Below, piece after piece: positions 46,374 to 54,775 of a stretch of DNA of 64,000 nucleotides. Below the pieces are notes generated by a model. It was not told where the DNA came from. It saw nothing but the letters and a program-made list of their open reading frames with translations, and made no database searches. The first letter of the stretch is position 1. Each line of letters opens with the position of its first letter. The DNA comes from Exiguobacterium sp. SL-9 (GTDB lineage Bacteria > Bacillota > Bacilli > Exiguobacteriales > Exiguobacteriaceae), in assembly GCF_004336985.1 (NCBI RefSeq), contig NZ_SJUO01000004.1, positions 124,001 through 188,000 of the forward strand. The letters run 5' to 3'. The position numbers and the translations under genes were made by a program.

Positions 46374-47857
46374 TGAACTATTTACAACGTCTCGGACGTT
46401 CCCTCATGTTGCCGGTCGCGGTACTTCCTGCAGCTGCCATCCTCATGGGAATCGGTTATTGGATCGACCCATCAGGTTGGGGGTCTGGTAACGTGGCCGC
46501 CGCCTTCCTCATTAAAGCCGGCGCTGCCATTATCGATAATATTCCAATTCTCTTCGCAGTCGGGGTCGGATTGGGAATGGCGAAAAATCGTGACGGTTCG
46601 GCGGCACTAAGCGGACTTGTCGCGTTCCTTACTATCACGACTCTTCTTTCTGCAGGATCAGTCGCCCTCTTCCAAAGCATCGATGTAGAAGCAGTCAACC
46701 CTGCATTTGGTCGAATTGAGAATGCATTTATCGGAATTTTATCAGGGCTTGTTGCCGCATCAATGTATAATCGCTTTAGTCATGTGCAATTGCCTGACGC
46801 GCTCGCTTTCTTTAGCGGTAAACGTCTCGTCCCGATCATGACGGCGTTCTCGATGATCCTCGTCTCGGTCGCCCTTTACTTTATCTGGCCGGTCGTGTAT
46901 ACAGGACTCGTCGGCTTCGGGGAAACCATTTCGAAAATGGGCGCAGTCGGGGCCGGTCTTTACGGCTTCTTCAACCGTCTGTTAATCCCGACTGGTCTTC
47001 ACCACGCCTTGAACTCGGTATTCTGGTTTGACGTGGCCGGTATTAACGATATCGGGAACTTCTGGTCAGGTGAAGGGGAGAAAGGGATTACGGGTCGCTA
47101 TCAAGCTGGGTTCTTCCCAATCATGATGTTCGGTCTTCCGGCCGCGGCACTCGCGATGTACCACACTGCGAAAACGAAACGGAAGAAACAAGCAGCCTCA
47201 CTTCTTCTCGCAGCTGGATTTGCAGCCTTCTTCACAGGTGTCACGGAACCACTCGAATTCTCGTTCATGTTCCTCGCACCAGTTCTTTACCTTGTTCACG
47301 CAGTCTTGACAGGACTGTCGCTCTTTATCGCGGCGACGTTCCAATGGACAGCAGGCTTTGCCTTCAGTGCTGGTTTCGTGGATTTCTTCCTCAGCTCACG
47401 GCTACCACTCGCGAACCAACCGTATATGTTAATCGTTCAAGGTCTTGTGTTTGCGGTCATTTACTACTTCGTCTTCCGCTTCATGATCGTCAAATTTAAC
47501 TTGGCGACACCTGGCCGCGAGTCAGACGAAGCGGTTGACGCTGTCGCAACGGAAACGACTCCTGAAGGAGAAACGAAGACAGCTCCCGTCGCAGCAGGCG
47601 GTCAATATTCAGCGATGGCAGCAATGATTTACGACGGTCTCGGCGGCGATCAAAACGTCACCGGCATCGAATCGTGTGTCACGCGCCTCCGCGTCGATGT
47701 GAAAGACATGGATACGGTCGATCAAACTCAAATCAAGAAAGCGGGCATTCCAGGCATTAAAGTCGTCAGCCCGACCCATATTCAAGTCATCGTCGGAACG
47801 AACGTCCAATTCGTCCTCGAAGAGATTGAAAAACTCCGGAGCCACCGCGCCGGGTAA
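46370..47857 (+). CDS. PTS EIICB, N-acetylglucosamine or glucose type
   Basis: 495 aa. EIIC (about 1-385, ten helices; LMLPVAVLPAAAILMGIGYWID at the start, FFTGVTEPLEFSFMFLAPVLY, GLHHALNSVFWFDV) followed by EIIB (about 415-490) with phospho-Cys436 in SCVTRLRVDVKD. It imports and phosphorylates a hexose. WIDPSGWGSGN, LPTGLHHALN-type motifs and the overall sequence look more like NagE/NagP (N-acetylglucosamine) than PtsG, but the two cannot be told apart securely here. No nagA or nagB is nearby. Confidence 0.9.
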   Translation: MMNYLQRLGRSLMLPVAVLPAAAILMGIGYWIDPSGWGSGNVAAAFLIKAGAAIIDNIPILFAVGVGLGMAKNRDGSAALSGLVAFLTITTLLSAGSVALFQSIDVEAVNPAFGRIENAFIGILSGLVAASMYNRFSHVQLPDALAFFSGKRLVPIMTAFSMILVSVALYFIWPVVYTGLVGFGETISKMGAVGAGLYGFFNRLLIPTGLHHALNSVFWFDVAGINDIGNFWSGEGEKGITGRYQAGFFPIMMFGLPAAALAMYHTAKTKRKKQAASLLLAAGFAAFFTGVTEPLEFSFMFLAPVLYLVHAVLTGLSLFIAATFQWTAGFAFSAGFVDFFLSSRLPLANQPYMLIVQGLVFAVIYYFVFRFMIVKFNLATPGRESDEAVDAVATETTPEGETKTAPVAAGGQYSAMAAMIYDGLGGDQNVTGIESCVTRLRVDVKDMDTVDQTQIKKAGIPGIKVVSPTHIQVIVGTNVQFVLEEIEKLRSHRAG

Positions 47858-47863
47858 CTGACG

Positions 47864-47894
47864 AAAGCCACCTCGTGCGCGAGGTGGCTTTTTT
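47864..47894. terminator. Terminator of the PTS operon
   Basis: AAAGCCACCTCG / CGAGGTGGCTTTTTT hairpin between convergent genes. Confidence 0.88.
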
Positions 47895-48090
47895 ACTGTC
47901 TTTGCTCATATGTTTTGTAGAACCGGATAAAAAAGTAAAGAAAGATCCATGGCAACACGTAAGTCGTCGTCCACATGAATAACTCGATGAGTAATCGCCA
48001 CGGGTTAAATCCGAAAAAACCGAGGACAGACAGTCCGATGAACAATGCTAGTCCGATGCCTATGTACTTGATAAATGTTTGAATCGCCAC
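47893..48090 (-). CDS. Small membrane protein, 65 aa
   Basis: 65 aa with two predicted membrane helices (about 9-28, IGIGLALFIGLSVLGFFG, and 38-58, FMWTTTYVLPWIFLYFFIRF) joined by a short NPW loop. No family recognised. GGAGAAA-like sequence lies upstream, though the ribosome site is weak. Single gene. Confidence 0.6.
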   Translation of the reverse strand: MAIQTFIKYIGIGLALFIGLSVLGFFGFNPWRLLIELFMWTTTYVLPWIFLYFFIRFYKTYEQRQ

Positions 48091-48126
48091 TCACTCCTCT
48101 TCCATTTTTCTCCATGATATCATACA

Positions 48127-48152
48127 AAAAATCGGCCATGTTCATGACCGAC
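48127..48152 (-). terminator. Terminator after the 32-aa membrane protein
   Basis: TCGGTCATG / CATGGCCGA stem with TTTTTT on the minus strand, 45 bp after the 32-aa gene. Confidence 0.65.
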
Positions 48153-48195
48153 CCATACAGACGTTTGACCGTTTAAATCGTGTGACCGCTCCTAC

Positions 48196-48294
48196 TTAGC
48201 TCTTCTTTTTGACTGACATCAACATGAGTGAAACCGTAATGGAATACATCAATAAAAAGATGACAATGCCTAACTCGAGTGCCGACTCAAACAT
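48196..48294 (-). CDS. 32-aa single-pass membrane protein
   Basis: MFESALELGIVIFLLMYSIT plus 12 more residues ending KKKS. GGAGGGG lies 6 nt before the ATG, a strong ribosome site, and a terminator follows. One membrane helix (about 8-27) with an acidic N-terminal side and a KKK tail. It is too short for a known family call. Function unknown. Confidence 0.6.
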   Translation of the reverse strand: MFESALELGIVIFLLMYSITVSLMLMSVKKKS

Positions 48295-48386
48295 GACGTC
48301 CCCTCCAATCCGTTTTCTTTTTACTATCATTCCATTCAGTATTGATACAAACGGGATTTACGAAATGCGTTGGTCCTATTCACGTA

Positions 48387-48418
48387 CAAAGGCCCTCTTC
48401 CTAAAAAAGAGAGCCATT
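48387..48418 (-). terminator. Terminator of the lemA-htpX operon
   Basis: GGCTCTCTT / AAGAGGGCC stem downstream of htpX on the minus strand, with a short T-run. Confidence 0.55.
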
Positions 48419-48426
48419 GTTATGCA

Positions 48427-49311
48427 TTACATACTTCGCAGTCTAGCAATCCGTTCAGCCGGGTTCGGGTGCGTGGAGAACAGACCACTCAGCTTTTTCT
48501 TAAGCGGGTCTGAAAAATAAAGAGACGCCGAAGAGCGCGAGGCTTCTTTCACCGGTGTCTGGATATTCGCGATCTTCTCGAGCGCCGACGCGAGGGCATC
48601 CGGATTACGCGTCAACTCGGCCCCGCTCGCATCCGCCAAAAACTCACGATTCCGTGAGATGGCCAAGTTGACGAGCGTGGCGATGAGCGGTGCGAGAATT
48701 AATAACACTAACCCGACAATCATAAAAATCGGGTTTTGGTTGTTGTCGCGGCGGCCGCCGACGCTCCGGAAGAACAGCATCCGTGAGCCGATATCGCTCA
48801 TGATGGCGATGACCGAGACGAGGGCGAGCGTCACCGTCGCCAATCGCACATCGTAATTTTTAATATGGGCGACTTCGTGGGCAATGACGCCTTCGACTTC
48901 TTCCCGCGTCAACTGGTCGAGTAGTCCGGTCGTCACGGCGACGGCCGCTTTCTCCGGTTTTAGCCCGGTCGCGAACGCGTTCGGTGACGCGTCATTGATG
49001 ATAAATATTCGCGGCATCGGGACGCGGGCGACCATCGCCATGTTCTCGACCGTATGCCAAAGGAAACGGTGTTGGTCGACTGACGTGATCTCTTGGGCGT
49101 GATTCATCTTCATGACAATGTTTGTACTCGACATGATGACAATCCCGATATAAAAGAGCGAGAATACCGGAGTGAAGATGAGCCCCGGGAGCGGGTCACC
49201 ATAGTTCAAATACGAGATCACCACCCCGACAGCCAAGACGAGGAGGACGAACCCGGCCACGATGAACACGGTCTTGATTTTGTTTTTACGAATCTGTTCG
49301 TACAGAATCAT
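48427..49311 (-). CDS. htpX: HtpX-family membrane zinc protease
   Basis: 294 aa from the ATG at 49311, 8 nt after GGAG. Two N-terminal membrane helices (about 14-35 and 45-65), the zinc motif HEVAH (145-149), two further hydrophobic segments and the third ligand region in REFLADASGAELT. M48 proteases degrade misfolded membrane proteins and are induced by envelope stress. It lies 18 bp after lemA, the usual Firmicute arrangement. Confidence 0.94.
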   Translation of the reverse strand: MILYEQIRKNKIKTVFIVAGFVLLVLAVGVVISYLNYGDPLPGLIFTPVFSLFYIGIVIMSSTNIVMKMNHAQEITSVDQHRFLWHTVENMAMVARVPMPRIFIINDASPNAFATGLKPEKAAVAVTTGLLDQLTREEVEGVIAHEVAHIKNYDVRLATVTLALVSVIAIMSDIGSRMLFFRSVGGRRDNNQNPIFMIVGLVLLILAPLIATLVNLAISRNREFLADASGAELTRNPDALASALEKIANIQTPVKEASRSSASLYFSDPLKKKLSGLFSTHPNPAERIARLRSM

Positions 49312-49329
49312 CGTCGCCACTCCAATCCA

Positions 49330-49878
49330 TTAGAATGAGACGCGCACATTCTCGCGTTCTTCCTCACGCGCCTCAAGCATGTCGCGTTTTTCAAAGTTGT
49401 GGACGGAGGCGATGATGTTCGTCGGTACTGATTCGACTTTCGTGTTATATTTCATGACCGTATTGTTATAAAGCTGTCGTGAATAAGCAACTTTGTTTTC
49501 CGTCTGTGTCAATTCTTCTTGTAACATCTTGAAGTTTTCGTTCGCTTTCAAATCTGGATACGCCTCACGAAGAGCGAACAAATTCTTCAAAGCGCCGCTC
49601 AGTTGATCGTTCACTTCCATCTGTTCTTGACGACTCGTCTTCGAACCGAGCTGATTTCGTAACTCGACGACTTTCGTGAGCGTCTCCTGCTCATGCTTGG
49701 CATAACCCTTCACCGTCTCGACCAAGTTCGGGATCAAGTCATATCGACGTTTCAACTGCACGTCGATCTGTGCCCATGCCTCGTCGACCCAGTTCCGATA
49801 TTTGACGAGTCCGTTGTACATCGAAAAATAGATGAACACCAAGACAACGATGATTCCAATTGCGATAATCCAACCCAT
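49330..49878 (-). CDS. lemA: LemA-family protein
   Basis: 182 aa. One N-terminal membrane helix (about 4-20) followed by the helical LemA domain: YRNWVDEAWAQIDVQLKRRYDLIPNLVETVKGYAKHE and LFALREAYPDLKANENF. The C-terminus is cytoplasmic or extracellular depending on orientation; the family role is unsettled but it is commonly paired with htpX as here. RBS GAGGTG. Confidence 0.93.
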   Translation of the reverse strand: MGWIIAIGIIVVLVFIYFSMYNGLVKYRNWVDEAWAQIDVQLKRRYDLIPNLVETVKGYAKHEQETLTKVVELRNQLGSKTSRQEQMEVNDQLSGALKNLFALREAYPDLKANENFKMLQEELTQTENKVAYSRQLYNNTVMKYNTKVESVPTNIIASVHNFEKRDMLEAREEERENVRVSF

Positions 49879-50016
49879 TTCGACACCTCATTTCATGATT
49901 TTCTCCTGTATTAATTCCCTTTTGTCGTATACCATAAGCATAACTTAGGGAATATGTAGAAAATGATTCATTTCTACTGTAGGTTTTCTCACGAATTCAT
50001 GAAAAGGAGTGTCGCC

Positions 50017-50469
50017 ATGTCCGTTCCTACCATCGTTGTTGCTGTGAAAGCGGTGATTGTGTAAGATGACCTCCTCCTTATCATCAAACGAGCTGATGAT
50101 GACGAGGTCCATCCCGGTACGTGGGAGCTTGTCGGCGGTAAGCTCGACTTTGGCGAGACGCTCGAACAGGCGCTTGAACGGGAAGTGTTCGAAGAGGCCG
50201 GTTTGCACGTGGCGGTCCGGCAATTGTTATACGCTACGACGTTTTTGACCGACCCGACTCGTCAAGTCGTCATCATGACGTACTTGGCTCACCCGATTGC
50301 GACGAACGTCACCCTGTCTGTGGAACATAGTGATGCCAGATGGGTGACGGCTGACGAAGCCAAAACAGTATTACATCGTCCGATTCTCGACGATTTGGAT
50401 TCACACGACGTATGGGCCTTGCTTCAACCAAAAATCAACAACGGACAGGAGTTCAAATCATGCTTGTGA
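50017..50469 (+). pseudogene. NUDIX hydrolase interrupted by an in-frame TAA
   Basis: Reading from the ATG at 50017 (AAAAGGAGTG upstream) gives MSVPTIVVAVKAVIV, then a TAA at 50062-50064, then an open frame of 134 codons to 50469. The downstream part contains a complete Nudix box, GGKLDFGETLEQALEREVFEEAGL-type GX5EX7REUXEEXGU, and continues as a full-length NUDIX protein. AVIV-x-DDLLLI is where the stop sits, in the first strand. The rest shows no other damage, so this is either a very recent nonsense mutation, a sequencing error, or a recoded/reinitiated gene. Its end overlaps the start of the amidohydrolase gene by 10 bp. Substrate unknown. Confidence 0.8.
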
Positions 50470-51644
50470 CTGACCTCAATTCACGCTTGACGGAGCTATA
50501 CGACGAGATGGTGACGCTCCGTCGCCACTTTCATCAACATCCCGAACTCTCATTCGAAGAACGAGAGACACCTCGGACGATTGCAGCTTATTTACGTGAC
50601 CTCGGTCTTGACGTGCGCGAACATGTCGGTGGTAACGGTGTCGTCGCGCGCATCCGAGGCGGCAATGGACCAACCATCGCGTTTCGGGCGGACTTTGACG
50701 CCTTGCCGATTCAAGATTTAAAAGACGTCCCGTACCGCTCGAAAGTGAACGGTTCGATGCACGCTTGCGGTCATGACGCCCATACGGCGACGTTGCTCGT
50801 TCTCGCGAAAGTACTGAGTGAGATCGACCTTCCAGGAGACGTCGTCTTGATTCACCAGTTCGCGGAAGAACTTGCACCGGGTGGGGCCAAACCAATGATT
50901 GAAGACGGATGCCTCGACGGTGTCGATTATATTTACGGCTCTCATATTTGGACCCCGCTTCCATACGGAACGATTGGTGTGAAGACGGGACCGATCATGG
51001 CCGCGGCCGATCGCTTTGAACTGACGATCAAAGGCAAAGGCGGCCACGGCGCCATTCCGCAACACACGGTCGATGCCGTCATGGTCGGGACGAACATCGT
51101 CAGCCAATTACAACAAGTCATCAGCCGTCGCATCGACCCGCTCGAACCGGCCGTCTTGACCGTCGGTACGTTCGTTGCCGGTCAGGCGTTCAACGTCATC
51201 GCCGATGAAGCGAAGCTGTCCGGCACGGTACGGACGTTCACACCGGAGACGCAAACGCGCATCATCGCCGAGATGGAGCGGACCATCGCCCATATCTGTT
51301 CGGCGAGCGAAGCGCACTACGAACTCGACTATATCCGGGGCTATCCCGCCGTGATCAACCATCCCAACGAGACGGATCACGTCCGTCGAAGTGCCGCGCG
51401 CGTCGTTGGTGCCGATGGGATCATCGAGATGGCACCGCTCATGGTCGGAGAAGACTTTGCGTACTACATGCAACACGTACCGGGCAGCTTCTTCTTTACT
51501 GGAGCTGGGAATCCCGAAGTCGGGGCCGTCTTCCCTCACCATCATCCTCGCTTCGATGTGGATGAACGGGCGATGCTCCATACTGCCCGCGTCCTCATGC
51601 AGGCGGCGTTTGAGACATGGAACACGCACAAAAAAGAAGACTGA
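50460..51644 (+). CDS. M20-family amidohydrolase
   Basis: 394 aa from the ATG at 50460 (ACAGGAG upstream). M20D metallo-amidase like the hippurate / N-acyl-amino-acid hydrolases. Motifs: RRHFHQHPELSFEE, IAFRADFDALPIQ, SMHACGHDAHTA (metal Cys/His), HQFAEELAPGGAKPMIEDG (catalytic Glu), GKGGHGAIPQHTVDA and VGEDFAYYMQHVPG. It should release an amino acid or acid from an N-acyl conjugate. It overlaps the end of the broken NUDIX gene and depends on readthrough of that message unless it has its own promoter. Confidence 0.92.
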   Translation: MLVTDLNSRLTELYDEMVTLRRHFHQHPELSFEERETPRTIAAYLRDLGLDVREHVGGNGVVARIRGGNGPTIAFRADFDALPIQDLKDVPYRSKVNGSMHACGHDAHTATLLVLAKVLSEIDLPGDVVLIHQFAEELAPGGAKPMIEDGCLDGVDYIYGSHIWTPLPYGTIGVKTGPIMAAADRFELTIKGKGGHGAIPQHTVDAVMVGTNIVSQLQQVISRRIDPLEPAVLTVGTFVAGQAFNVIADEAKLSGTVRTFTPETQTRIIAEMERTIAHICSASEAHYELDYIRGYPAVINHPNETDHVRRSAARVVGADGIIEMAPLMVGEDFAYYMQHVPGSFFFTGAGNPEVGAVFPHHHPRFDVDERAMLHTARVLMQAAFETWNTHKKED

Positions 51645-51667
51645 CGCCGCAGCGTCAGTCTTCTTCT
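51633..51667. terminator. Bidirectional terminator overlapping two stop codons
   Basis: AAGAAGACTGACGC / GCGTCAGTCTTCTT; the arms include the last codons of both convergent genes. Confidence 0.82.
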
Positions 51668-52980
51668 GTTTGTTCAGGCAACATCGACACGAGCACTTGG
51701 TCGACGCGTTTACCGTCCATATCGACGACCTCGAATCGAAGGCCGTATGCTTCGACGACGTCTCCTCGCTTCGGAAAGTCGCCGAGTGAGTAAATGACGA
51801 GCCCGGCAAGCGTATGGTACGAGTTCCGTCCTTCGTCAAAACGATTGTCTCGAATTCCGAACGTCCGTTTCAAATCTTCGATGCCGAGCAGACCGTCGGC
51901 CAAGTATGTTCCGTCTTCACGGCGCACGACTTCCGGTGTCTCTTCTTCGATCATCACTTCGCCGACGATTTCTTCCAAAATATCGAACAACGTGACCATC
52001 CCAAGGAACCCACCATACTCATCGAGCACGAAGGCGATCTCGACGCCATTTTTTTGCATCATTTGCAACACTTGGCTCGCTTCGCGCTGTTTCGGCACGA
52101 TGAGCGGTTGTTTAATCCGTTTCAAAATTTGTGACGGCTCCCGAAGCGTCGGTAACGTTAAGATGTCACGGACATCGATATAACCGACAAATTCGTCGAG
52201 CGTGTCGCGACCGACCGGGAGTTTATTGTGTTTACTTTCATAAATCGATTTCTTGATATCGTCCATATCATCCTCGAGGTCAACCCATTCAAGCGTCGTC
52301 CGCGGTTGCATCAACTCATAGATCAACTGGTCATGGAACGCAAACACGCGCTCGACTTGTTGCACTTCTTCATGGGCGAATGCTCCTTGTTGGGCACCTT
52401 CGAACAAGAGCTGCTTGATTTCGAGCTCCGTCTCGCCACTTGATTGTTCCGCTTTCAAGCCGAGCAATTTGAAGAGGAACAGCGTCGATTTCGACAAGAC
52501 CCAAATGAACGGCCGCATCACTTTGCTAAACAAGTCGAGTGCCGGAATGATCGCCATCGTGACTTTCTCCGGCGACACGAGCGCGATTCGTTTCGGCACG
52601 AGTTCACCGATAATGAGCGACAAGTACGTGATGATCGTGACGACGACGACGTAACCGACGGTTGGCGCGTATTGGGCACTCATACCGAGTTGCGCGAACA
52701 CATCAGCGAGCGGTGCCGAGAAACGTGCACCCCCGTAAGCCCCGTTGATGATCCCGATCAACGTGATCCCGACTTGAACCGTTGATAACAGGTCGGTCGG
52801 GTCTTTTGAGTACTTGAGCGCAATCTCAGCGCTGCGTTTGCCGCGGTTCGCCTCGACCTCAAGTTTGGCCGGTTTGGACGAGATGAGCGCGATTTCCGTC
52901 ATCGCAAAAATCCCGTTCAACACGATCAAGAATAAAACAATCAGTAAATCGATTACTATGGAAGAATCCACCGTTTTCAT
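51655..52980 (-). CDS. CNNM/CBS-domain protein (HlyC/CorC family)
   Basis: 441 aa. The N-terminal CNNM (DUF21) membrane domain (about 5-195) has NGIFAMTEIALISSKPAKLE and IIGELVPKRIAL. A CBS pair follows (about 215-340, ending DEYGGFLGMVTLFDILEEIVGE), then the CorC_HlyC transporter-associated domain (about 350-430, DNRFDEGRNSYHTLAGLVIY). Proteins of this class transport or sense magnesium and other divalent ions; the old name haemolysin is misleading. Single gene, GTG/ATG start choice uncertain by one codon. Confidence 0.92.
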   Translation of the reverse strand: MKTVDSSIVIDLLIVLFLIVLNGIFAMTEIALISSKPAKLEVEANRGKRSAEIALKYSKDPTDLLSTVQVGITLIGIINGAYGGARFSAPLADVFAQLGMSAQYAPTVGYVVVVTIITYLSLIIGELVPKRIALVSPEKVTMAIIPALDLFSKVMRPFIWVLSKSTLFLFKLLGLKAEQSSGETELEIKQLLFEGAQQGAFAHEEVQQVERVFAFHDQLIYELMQPRTTLEWVDLEDDMDDIKKSIYESKHNKLPVGRDTLDEFVGYIDVRDILTLPTLREPSQILKRIKQPLIVPKQREASQVLQMMQKNGVEIAFVLDEYGGFLGMVTLFDILEEIVGEVMIEEETPEVVRREDGTYLADGLLGIEDLKRTFGIRDNRFDEGRNSYHTLAGLVIYSLGDFPKRGDVVEAYGLRFEVVDMDGKRVDQVLVSMLPEQTEED

Positions 52981-53056
52981 CACCTCTGCGTATATTTCGT
53001 ACTACCATCTCATCATATCAGAGATTCGTTACTCACCTGTACCCGTTTCACTCAAG

Positions 53057-53087
53057 AAAAAAGCCCCTTCAACGTGAAGTGGCTTCG
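53057..53087 (-). terminator. Terminator of the YdcZ-Crp operon
   Basis: AAAAAGCCCCTTCA / TGAAGTGGCTT, overlapping the end of the minus-strand transporter gene, with a T-run on the minus strand. Confidence 0.65.
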
Positions 53088-53545
53088 TTCGAGGTTTCCT
53101 GTTGCAGGGCGGCCGCCTGTGATTGCTTGAAGACGATGACGCCGAGGAGCAGCACCATCAACCCGATGACTTGACCTGGTGACAGGGACAATTGGGGCAT
53201 CCCGAACGCTCCTGTTAGGTCGACACCAAGCGCCCAAATCAACTGAGAAACGAGAATGATCGACACCGACAGCGTCGGTCCGAGCAATTGAATGCTTCGC
53301 ATGACACAGAAGACGACACCGACGCCAAGCAACCCTCCGAGCGCGTAAATCGGTGAGATGTCAAACAGTCCTTGCAGATTGCCACCAAATAGAACAAGTG
53401 GAACGAGTGAACCAAGTAACCCAACGATAAAGACGAGTACCGTCGTCGCCCATGCTCCTAGATAAACGTTCATTTTTGCGTTGACCGCCGCCTGTACACT
53501 GATGAATGCACCGGCCACTGCCGAACAGATAATTCCTACTATCAT
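53069..53545 (-). CDS. YdcZ/DUF606-family membrane transporter (second copy)
   Basis: 158 aa with five predicted helices. MIVGIICSAVAGAFISVQAAVNAKMNVYLGAW and YALGGLLGVGVVFCVMRSIQLLGPTLSVSIILVSQLIWA are DUF606 (DMT superfamily) motifs. Such half-size proteins usually work in pairs; here a 141-aa relative lies two genes upstream. Substrate unknown. RBS AAGGAGG. Confidence 0.87.
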   Translation of the reverse strand: MIVGIICSAVAGAFISVQAAVNAKMNVYLGAWATTVLVFIVGLLGSLVPLVLFGGNLQGLFDISPIYALGGLLGVGVVFCVMRSIQLLGPTLSVSIILVSQLIWALGVDLTGAFGMPQLSLSPGQVIGLMVLLLGVIVFKQSQAAALQQETSNEATSR

Positions 53546-53556
53546 GAATGGCCTCC

Positions 53557-54228
53557 TTATTCGTACAACATGCCATTGGCACGTTCTTTTAATCGTGTCG
53601 CGTCTAAAATCGTCACTTTCGTCCGCGTTCTCTCAACGAGCCCCTCGTCCGCGAACGCTTGTAGTGTCCGATTCAAGTGACGATAACTCGTTCCGAGCCA
53701 TTCCGCCACTTCTTTCCGTTTCAATTGACTCATCTCATCTTGAAACAAGTCGTTCCCTGATTCACTGAGCGAGACGAGATACCCCGCCAGGCGTTCTTCG
53801 AGTGTCGACATGAGATGATTCGACGAGGCGTTCGCCTCGATGAACAATTTCTCAGATACGCCGCGCAGAAGATGTTCGGTGAACTCGATTGTCCGGTTAT
53901 GCGTGCGCAGCACGTCAAACGGGATGCGTAGACACGTCACCGCCCCGACCGCCTCGACCGTGTGGAGTACATTCCGTCCGCTGGCGTATTCGATATCTCC
54001 GATTAACGTGGGGGCCATCTTTAAACGCAGTAAACGTAACTTGCCCTCTTCACTCAACGTATAAATTTTGACACGTCCTTCTAACACAACGAACAACGAT
54101 TCGATCGTTTGGTCGTTCGCACACAACATCGCACCGGATGGAAACGTCATGATCGACGACGCCGCGAGCGTCTGTGCCGAGAAAAGATGATGCCAGTTCA
54201 GGCGTGTTAACGCAGCTTCAACTCCCAT
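53557..54228 (-). CDS. Crp/Fnr-family transcriptional regulator
   Basis: 223 aa from the ATG at 54228 (GGGGGGAGA upstream). The cyclic-nucleotide-type beta-roll is at about 15-120 (FVVLEGRVKIYTLSEEGKLRLLRLKMAPTLIGDIEY) and the C-terminal HTH at about 165-205 (LKRKEVAEWLGTSYRHLNRTLQAFADEGLVER). No Cys cluster for an Fe-S cofactor, so it is not an Fnr oxygen sensor; it most resembles YeiL-like members. It lies between two YdcZ transporters in one operon, and a PrfA-like palindrome is found upstream of the operon. Confidence 0.88.
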   Translation of the reverse strand: MGVEAALTRLNWHHLFSAQTLAASSIMTFPSGAMLCANDQTIESLFVVLEGRVKIYTLSEEGKLRLLRLKMAPTLIGDIEYASGRNVLHTVEAVGAVTCLRIPFDVLRTHNRTIEFTEHLLRGVSEKLFIEANASSNHLMSTLEERLAGYLVSLSESGNDLFQDEMSQLKRKEVAEWLGTSYRHLNRTLQAFADEGLVERTRTKVTILDATRLKERANGMLYE

Positions 54229-54239
54229 ATTCTCCCCCC

Positions 54240-54665
54240 TCACGTGAACGTATAAATCCCGATGCCGACAACCATCAAGGCGAGTCCCATGAGTTGACCT
54301 TGGTTGACCGGTTTTTGTTTCACGCCGAACCATCCGTTCACATCGATCAAAAACGCTCCAACCAATTGCGCGACGAGCAGGACACAGATGGCCCATGTCA
54401 CACCGAGTTGTTGGATAGCCGTCAACTCCCCAAAGACGACGAACACCCCGAAGAGACCGCCTAAACTGTAGTACCAAGGCACACGCCGAAACGCAGTCAG
54501 ATCGGCGTCACGCTTAAATGCGTAAATGAGGAGCGCGAGCACGAGACCGACGAGGTGGACGACCGTGACCGACATCCAAGCACCGACCGCGTAGCCGAGT
54601 TTGGCGTTGAAAATACCTTGCAACGCGATGAACGTGCCCGAGAGCACGGCAAATAAAATACCCAA
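54240..54665 (-). CDS. YdcZ/DUF606-family membrane transporter (first copy)
   Basis: 141 aa from a TTG start, supported by AGGAGG 8 nt upstream; no in-frame ATG is nearby. Five predicted helices with LSGTFIALQGIFNAKLGYAVGAW and YYSLGGLFGVFVVFGELTAIQQLGVTWAICVLLVAQLVGAFLID-type motifs of DUF606. Likely partner of the 158-aa relative in the same operon. Substrate unknown. Confidence 0.87.
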   Translation of the reverse strand: MGILFAVLSGTFIALQGIFNAKLGYAVGAWMSVTVVHLVGLVLALLIYAFKRDADLTAFRRVPWYYSLGGLFGVFVVFGELTAIQQLGVTWAICVLLVAQLVGAFLIDVNGWFGVKQKPVNQGQLMGLALMVVGIGIYTFT

Positions 54666-54692
54666 ACAAATCTCCTCCTATCTCCTCGTCTG

Positions 54693-54733
54693 ACTGTACG
54701 TGAGATGAAAGACTTTGAAAAGGACATATGTCC
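54693..54733 (-). promoter_or_regulatory. Palindrome at -41.5 upstream of the YdcZ-Crp operon
   Basis: GGACATATGTCC (54722-54733) is a perfect 12-bp palindrome with the ACAnnTGT core also found in PrfA boxes (Crp/Fnr family). If TACAGT (54698-54693) is the -10, the palindrome centre falls at -41.5, the class II activator position. Confidence 0.5.
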
Positions 54734-54734
54734 G

Positions 54735-54766
54735 AAAAAAAGACAACTTAGGAATAACCTAAGCTG
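54735..54766 (-). terminator. Terminator of the DJ-1/PfpI gene
   Basis: AGACAGCTTAGG / CCTAAGTTGTCT with TTTTTTT on the minus strand. Confidence 0.85.
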
Positions 54767-54775
54767 TCTGTGGGA

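Noticed and set aside
48209-48520. 103-codon plus-strand frame
   Set aside because: It overlaps the better-supported 32-aa minus-strand gene, a terminator and the 3' end of htpX, and has no ribosome site.
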